In this document: one piece after another, positions 61,324 through 64,000 of the stretch
Numbering within the stretch: the first letter of the stretch is position 1
Layout: each line of letters begins with the position of its first letter
NCBI GenBank assembly: GCA_963718695.1
Contig: OY970371.1
Span: 3,596,001 to 3,660,000 of the forward strand
Length of the DNA stretch: 64,000 nucleotides
Direction: 5' to 3'
DNA from: Manganitrophus sp963718695
GTDB taxonomy: Bacteria; Nitrospirota; Nitrospiria; SBBL01; Manganitrophaceae
Notes under the pieces: generated by a model
Seen by the model: only the letters and a program-made list of their open reading frames with translations
What the model was told of the DNA's origin: nothing
Databases searched by the model: none
Made by a program: the position numbers and the translations under genes

Positions 61324-63369
61324 TTAATGCGGGTCTGAGAGCTTTGTAAAAAGATAATTGCCCTCATCGCTGTAGGGGCCCTCCTTAGAAAGGTCCATTC
61401 CGCCTGCAGGTTCTTCCCATCGACGGTTTCTAAAAGAGTAGCTGTATTCTTCCACTGATGGAGAACTATCTTTACATGTGTGATGTTCCCAGTTTTGATA
61501 TTCTAGGTCGAACCGGGTCTCTCGGCCAAATAGGTCTCGAACAATTAGGCGAAATGTTCCATCTGCTTTTTTAATTTCGGTTTCCCAAACTTTCTCACGG
61601 TAAGAATCCGTGTTGACATCGCGCCAAAAGGGGTTTCCGCGTGTTGTATCTATGACAATAATAGCAGCGTTGTCCATGAGTTTGCCCGCAGCTTTCCGTT
61701 CCGAAGATTGGAGATCAATTGGCTCGTTGGATATCAAAGTACTCTCAAAATAGAGCAACGCCTCTTTTAGCGCAAATCCGTCAATCTGAACCACGATGCT
61801 CGCCTCCTCGCGACCTGCCGAAACTATACCTGTTACCGGTACTGCACGGCCACTACTTAAAGTAATATTTGGTAATCTGCAGCCTATTCTAAGGCCTTGA
61901 GGGGGCGCTGGATTATTTGGCGTAGATGGGTATCGAGACTTCATAAATGCAATTGACTCTCTTCTTGACCAGACGCCTTTGGATGTCGTCATAATCCTGA
62001 AGCTTGCGGTAGCCAATGGGGGCAATAAAAAAATAGACTCCTCGATTTTTTGAATATTTAAGGAGGCAACTGCGGTATTACAATTGAGGGGCTGATTATA
62101 GCAGATCTCAGACGACGCAAGTAATACAGATACATTCGAATCGACCTTGGCATTCTCAACTTCGATGGGACCTCGTTTTTCTATCGCCAGGGGCAAAGTC
62201 AGTAGTCGGTTGCTGAGGACCAAATATCTAAATTGTTCCTCAAAGATGTCGTGTAAGCGAGTACGTGCCTCTGCATTTACCTTGTCCAAAAAAGGATAAT
62301 TTCTTGGAAATTTGCCGACTATTTCATAAGGCTGGGTTCTGTATTCTAGATCTGCTGGCCCAGGAGATGAACCCGGGGCGATCTGGGATGGAAACCCCGT
62401 CACCTTGTCTGCAGCATAGTCAAGAGCCGATTTAATCGTACCTGCGCAGGCCTCGAAACTGCCGAGCGTACATTCTATAAACCCCTCTCGCGCTTTTTCC
62501 GAGTTTCCAAATAACCCAGTTAGTTTACTTACATCACCTCCGACTTGATAAGCGGAGACGATAACCTTAGAATCTCGTGAAAACTCCTTGGAGGCCTTCT
62601 TTAAGTCCGAATTTACCGCATACAGCGGACCAGCAAGTCGAAACTTCGCCGCAAATTCTTCCTTTCGTTCTTTAGAAACAAACTCCACCCGAATTGAAAA
62701 AAATAATTTTGCTCCTTGATCAACTTCTGCTACATAACGATCACCACACGTTTGGGACCAGCGTTCATCGTGATCCTTAACTGCATCTCCGACCGGCGAC
62801 AACTTCTTGAATTGGAACTGTTTTGTAGGTGTGTGATAGTCAGAAATCCAAACAGCCGATAACGAATATTGATTAGAGGTTGTGTTTCGTACAAACCTTG
62901 CCTCAGCGGACGTTTTTACTGCTCCAAAACGCGCTCTTCCTCCCATTCCCAATCCCAGTTCATTACTGGCCTCTTTTTCAGAAAGGGAGTTTTCAAAGGT
63001 GAATGAGCCGCTTGGTTTTCCACCGAATGTTTCTGATCCCTCTAGACAATTACCCACAAAGGATTCCTGCTCCGAGCGGTACCCGCTACCCGGTTTTGCA
63101 GTCTTCACAGGATTATCATTGTGTGCAGTTGCTCCTGCTGGATTAAACGGAGAGATTGCCCATCCATCTCCGCAAGAAAACAAGGCTGTAACTAGTACTA
63201 TCATTATCAGGGTTGCTGCTCGATGCAATGCAATTCTTCCTTTAACTTCACTTATTCTGTTGAATAGGTCTGGACGATCCTTGAATCGTCTTGCAATTAA
63301 GTACCCTTCTTTTCCAATCCCAGTAGATGCCGACTCACCGCTATACCGAAGATTTTGTTCCTTTTTCAA
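61324..63369 (-). CDS. Large exported protein, possibly pore-forming-like
   Basis: The 681-aa protein has a long basic N-terminus then a hydrophobic segment ('AATLIMIVLVTALFSCGDGWA') that may be a signal or lipoprotein-like signal (V-T-A-L-F-S-C). The region around residues 195-240 with 'SQTCGDRYVAEVDQGAKLFFSIRVEF' (shortened) recalls a motif of MACPF/aerolysin-like exported proteins, but the match is from memory and weak. Elsewhere no motif is seen. It has several Cys pairs and low GC content. Start is uncertain; an internal Met could be used. Confidence 0.55.
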   Translation of the reverse strand: MKKEQNLRYSGESASTGIGKEGYLIARRFKDRPDLFNRISEVKGRIALHRAATLIMIVLVTALFSCGDGWAISPFNPAGATAHNDNPVKTAKPGSGYRSEQESFVGNCLEGSETFGGKPSGSFTFENSLSEKEASNELGLGMGGRARFGAVKTSAEARFVRNTTSNQYSLSAVWISDYHTPTKQFQFKKLSPVGDAVKDHDERWSQTCGDRYVAEVDQGAKLFFSIRVEFVSKERKEEFAAKFRLAGPLYAVNSDLKKASKEFSRDSKVIVSAYQVGGDVSKLTGLFGNSEKAREGFIECTLGSFEACAGTIKSALDYAADKVTGFPSQIAPGSSPGPADLEYRTQPYEIVGKFPRNYPFLDKVNAEARTRLHDIFEEQFRYLVLSNRLLTLPLAIEKRGPIEVENAKVDSNVSVLLASSEICYNQPLNCNTAVASLNIQKIEESIFLLPPLATASFRIMTTSKGVWSRRESIAFMKSRYPSTPNNPAPPQGLRIGCRLPNITLSSGRAVPVTGIVSAGREEASIVVQIDGFALKEALLYFESTLISNEPIDLQSSERKAAGKLMDNAAIIVIDTTRGNPFWRDVNTDSYREKVWETEIKKADGTFRLIVRDLFGRETRFDLEYQNWEHHTCKDSSPSVEEYSYSFRNRRWEEPAGGMDLSKEGPYSDEGNYLFTKLSDPH

Positions 63370-63393
63370 AATTCTATTCTATAGTGGTGCGAT

Positions 63394-63630
63394 CTACACT
63401 TTTTCGGTCAAGAAAATATACCACCGCTGCGACATATGAAGGTCATATTTCAGCCGCAAAAAGTCATTATTTTCGCCGGGATTGTACTGAGTCAGCCTAG
63501 AAAAGTCAATCCAATTGTTTTTAATTAATACGCTTTCACTCACCAAAATCCTTTCAGATAGCTTGCGAATGTCGGGAGATCCTAACACTTTGCCGATTTC
63601 AATGAGAGTTCCCTGAGAATTCGCCTCCAC
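63394..63630 (-). CDS. Small protein of unknown function
   Basis: A 78-aa frame starts at GTG 63630 ('MEANSQGTLIEIGKVLG') and ends before the large exported protein gene. It has no recognisable domain, and no strong ribosome site. It is kept because the frame is clean and the composition coding-like; confidence is low. Confidence 0.3.
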   Translation of the reverse strand: MEANSQGTLIEIGKVLGSPDIRKLSERILVSESVLIKNNWIDFSRLTQYNPGENNDFLRLKYDLHMSQRWYIFLTEKV

Positions 63631-63830
63631 TCAAGCCTTCAAAAAAAATAATCTGGCAATAAGGATTACCAATTGAATCCAGCAGGCATGGATCATATTT
63701 TTGGGATAAGGACTTCAGGAAATACGGTTGGCTTTACAATGTCTGAAAAGTAGGGTTATGACTTTTACACTTTATCTTACCGGAATGGCATTGGCTAAGA
63801 GAGACAATGCAGAAAATTCGAGTAGGAGAA

Positions 63831-64000
63831 TTACGAAAACATTTCGTCAATTGTCTGCATGTGTAAAAAGAGACGGTAGGGGTGATTGGGAAAAAGAATG
63901 AACCCATAATGCTGATAAAATGCTCTCGCTGTGTCGTCGATTGCATCAACGATAACAGCTACAGATGCAATCTCATGGGCAGCCTTTAAACTGCGGGATA
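63831..64000 (-). CDS. GNAT acetyltransferase, C-terminal part only
   Basis: From the window end the minus strand encodes 'AHEIASVAVIVDAIDDTARA' then 'FYQHYGFILFPNHPYRLFL', ending at TAA 63831. 'FYxxxGF' with a following P-x-x-P-x-R-L-F-L is the C-terminal signature of GNAT proteins of the TacT-like toxin group. The N-terminus and any partner antitoxin (DUF1778/RHH) would be beyond the window edge. Confidence 0.75.
   Translation of the reverse strand, partial: SRSLKAAHEIASVAVIVDAIDDTARAFYQHYGFILFPNHPYRLFLHMQTIDEMFS

Noticed and set aside
1..64000. CRISPR array or complete tRNA gene
   Set aside because: No regularly spaced repeats were seen and only a 3' tRNA fragment was found; weak tRNAs could be missed by eye.

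Overview
The window reads as chromosomal DNA of a free-living, GC-rich Gram-negative bacterium. It has lipoproteins, an outer-membrane porin, a PBP1b-type peptidoglycan synthase, a sigma-54-like promoter, split glycine decarboxylase genes (gcvPA/gcvPB) and a full urea uptake and urease cluster. This mix would fit a Nitrospirota-like organism, but no rRNA or phylogenetic marker is present, so that is a guess. No complete tRNA, rRNA gene or CRISPR array was seen.

Layout. (1) 1-5.9 kb: a partial glycosyltransferase-like gene, hemW, a DUF2064 nucleotidyl/glycosyl-transferase, and PBP1b overlapping livK. (2) 5.9-7.9 kb: an AT-richer insert with an MNT/HEPN toxin-antitoxin pair and a CxxC protein of unknown function. 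(3) 7.9-13.2 kb: a membrane fatty acid hydroxylase, livH, livM, a TlpA-like thioredoxin, RNase D and a WHy/LEA lipoprotein. (4) 13.2-16.3 kb: a class I cyclic-di-GMP riboswitch with terminator upstream of an 899-aa lipoprotein. (5) 16.3-28.6 kb, minus strand: one nitrogen-scavenging block in the order porin, ureD, urtA, urtB, urtCD fusion, urtE, ureABC, ureF, ureG. It is headed by a sigma-54-like promoter and a structured leader ending in a U tract. (6) 28.8-37.7 kb, plus strand: livG, livF, gcvT, gcvPA, an M28 peptidase, a NUDIX hydrolase, gcvPB and sdhA. (7) 37.7-48.2 kb: a Ycf48-repeat lipoprotein, an FHA protein, ComEC, a PDZ protein, a PAS histidine kinase, a MOSC protein, FKBP and small membrane proteins. 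(8) 48.3-51.5 kb: a duplicated two-gene unit, one copy invaded by toxin-antitoxin genes and the other broken close to an IS. (9) 51.5-60.1 kb: a low-GC island with three insertion sequences, a QueC-like/nuclease gene split by an IS, its small partner gene, and a dual-OB/DUF488/DUF488 cassette. (10) 60.1-64 kb: a tRNA-Leu 3' fragment (likely att site), secreted proteins of unknown function and the end of a GNAT gene.

How genes work together. The porin, UrtABCDE, urease and UreDFG would import urea and hydrolyse it to ammonia and CO2. The Liv-type amino-acid transporter is split: KHM lies about 18 kb from GF, with the urease block between. GcvT, GcvPA and GcvPB are parts of the glycine cleavage system; gcvH is absent here.

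Several well conserved genes (ureC, urtB, gcvPA and one transposase) carry single-base frame breaks, two of them at G runs. Sequencing or assembly indels are a real possibility and should be excluded before biological meaning is given to them. The most interesting candidate system is the 53.0-56.9 kb pair. A protein starting Met-Gly is followed, with overlapping start and stop, by a QueC-like enzyme fused to a PD-(D/E)XK nuclease domain. Removing the 1280-bp IS3-family element restores that gene's reading frame exactly.
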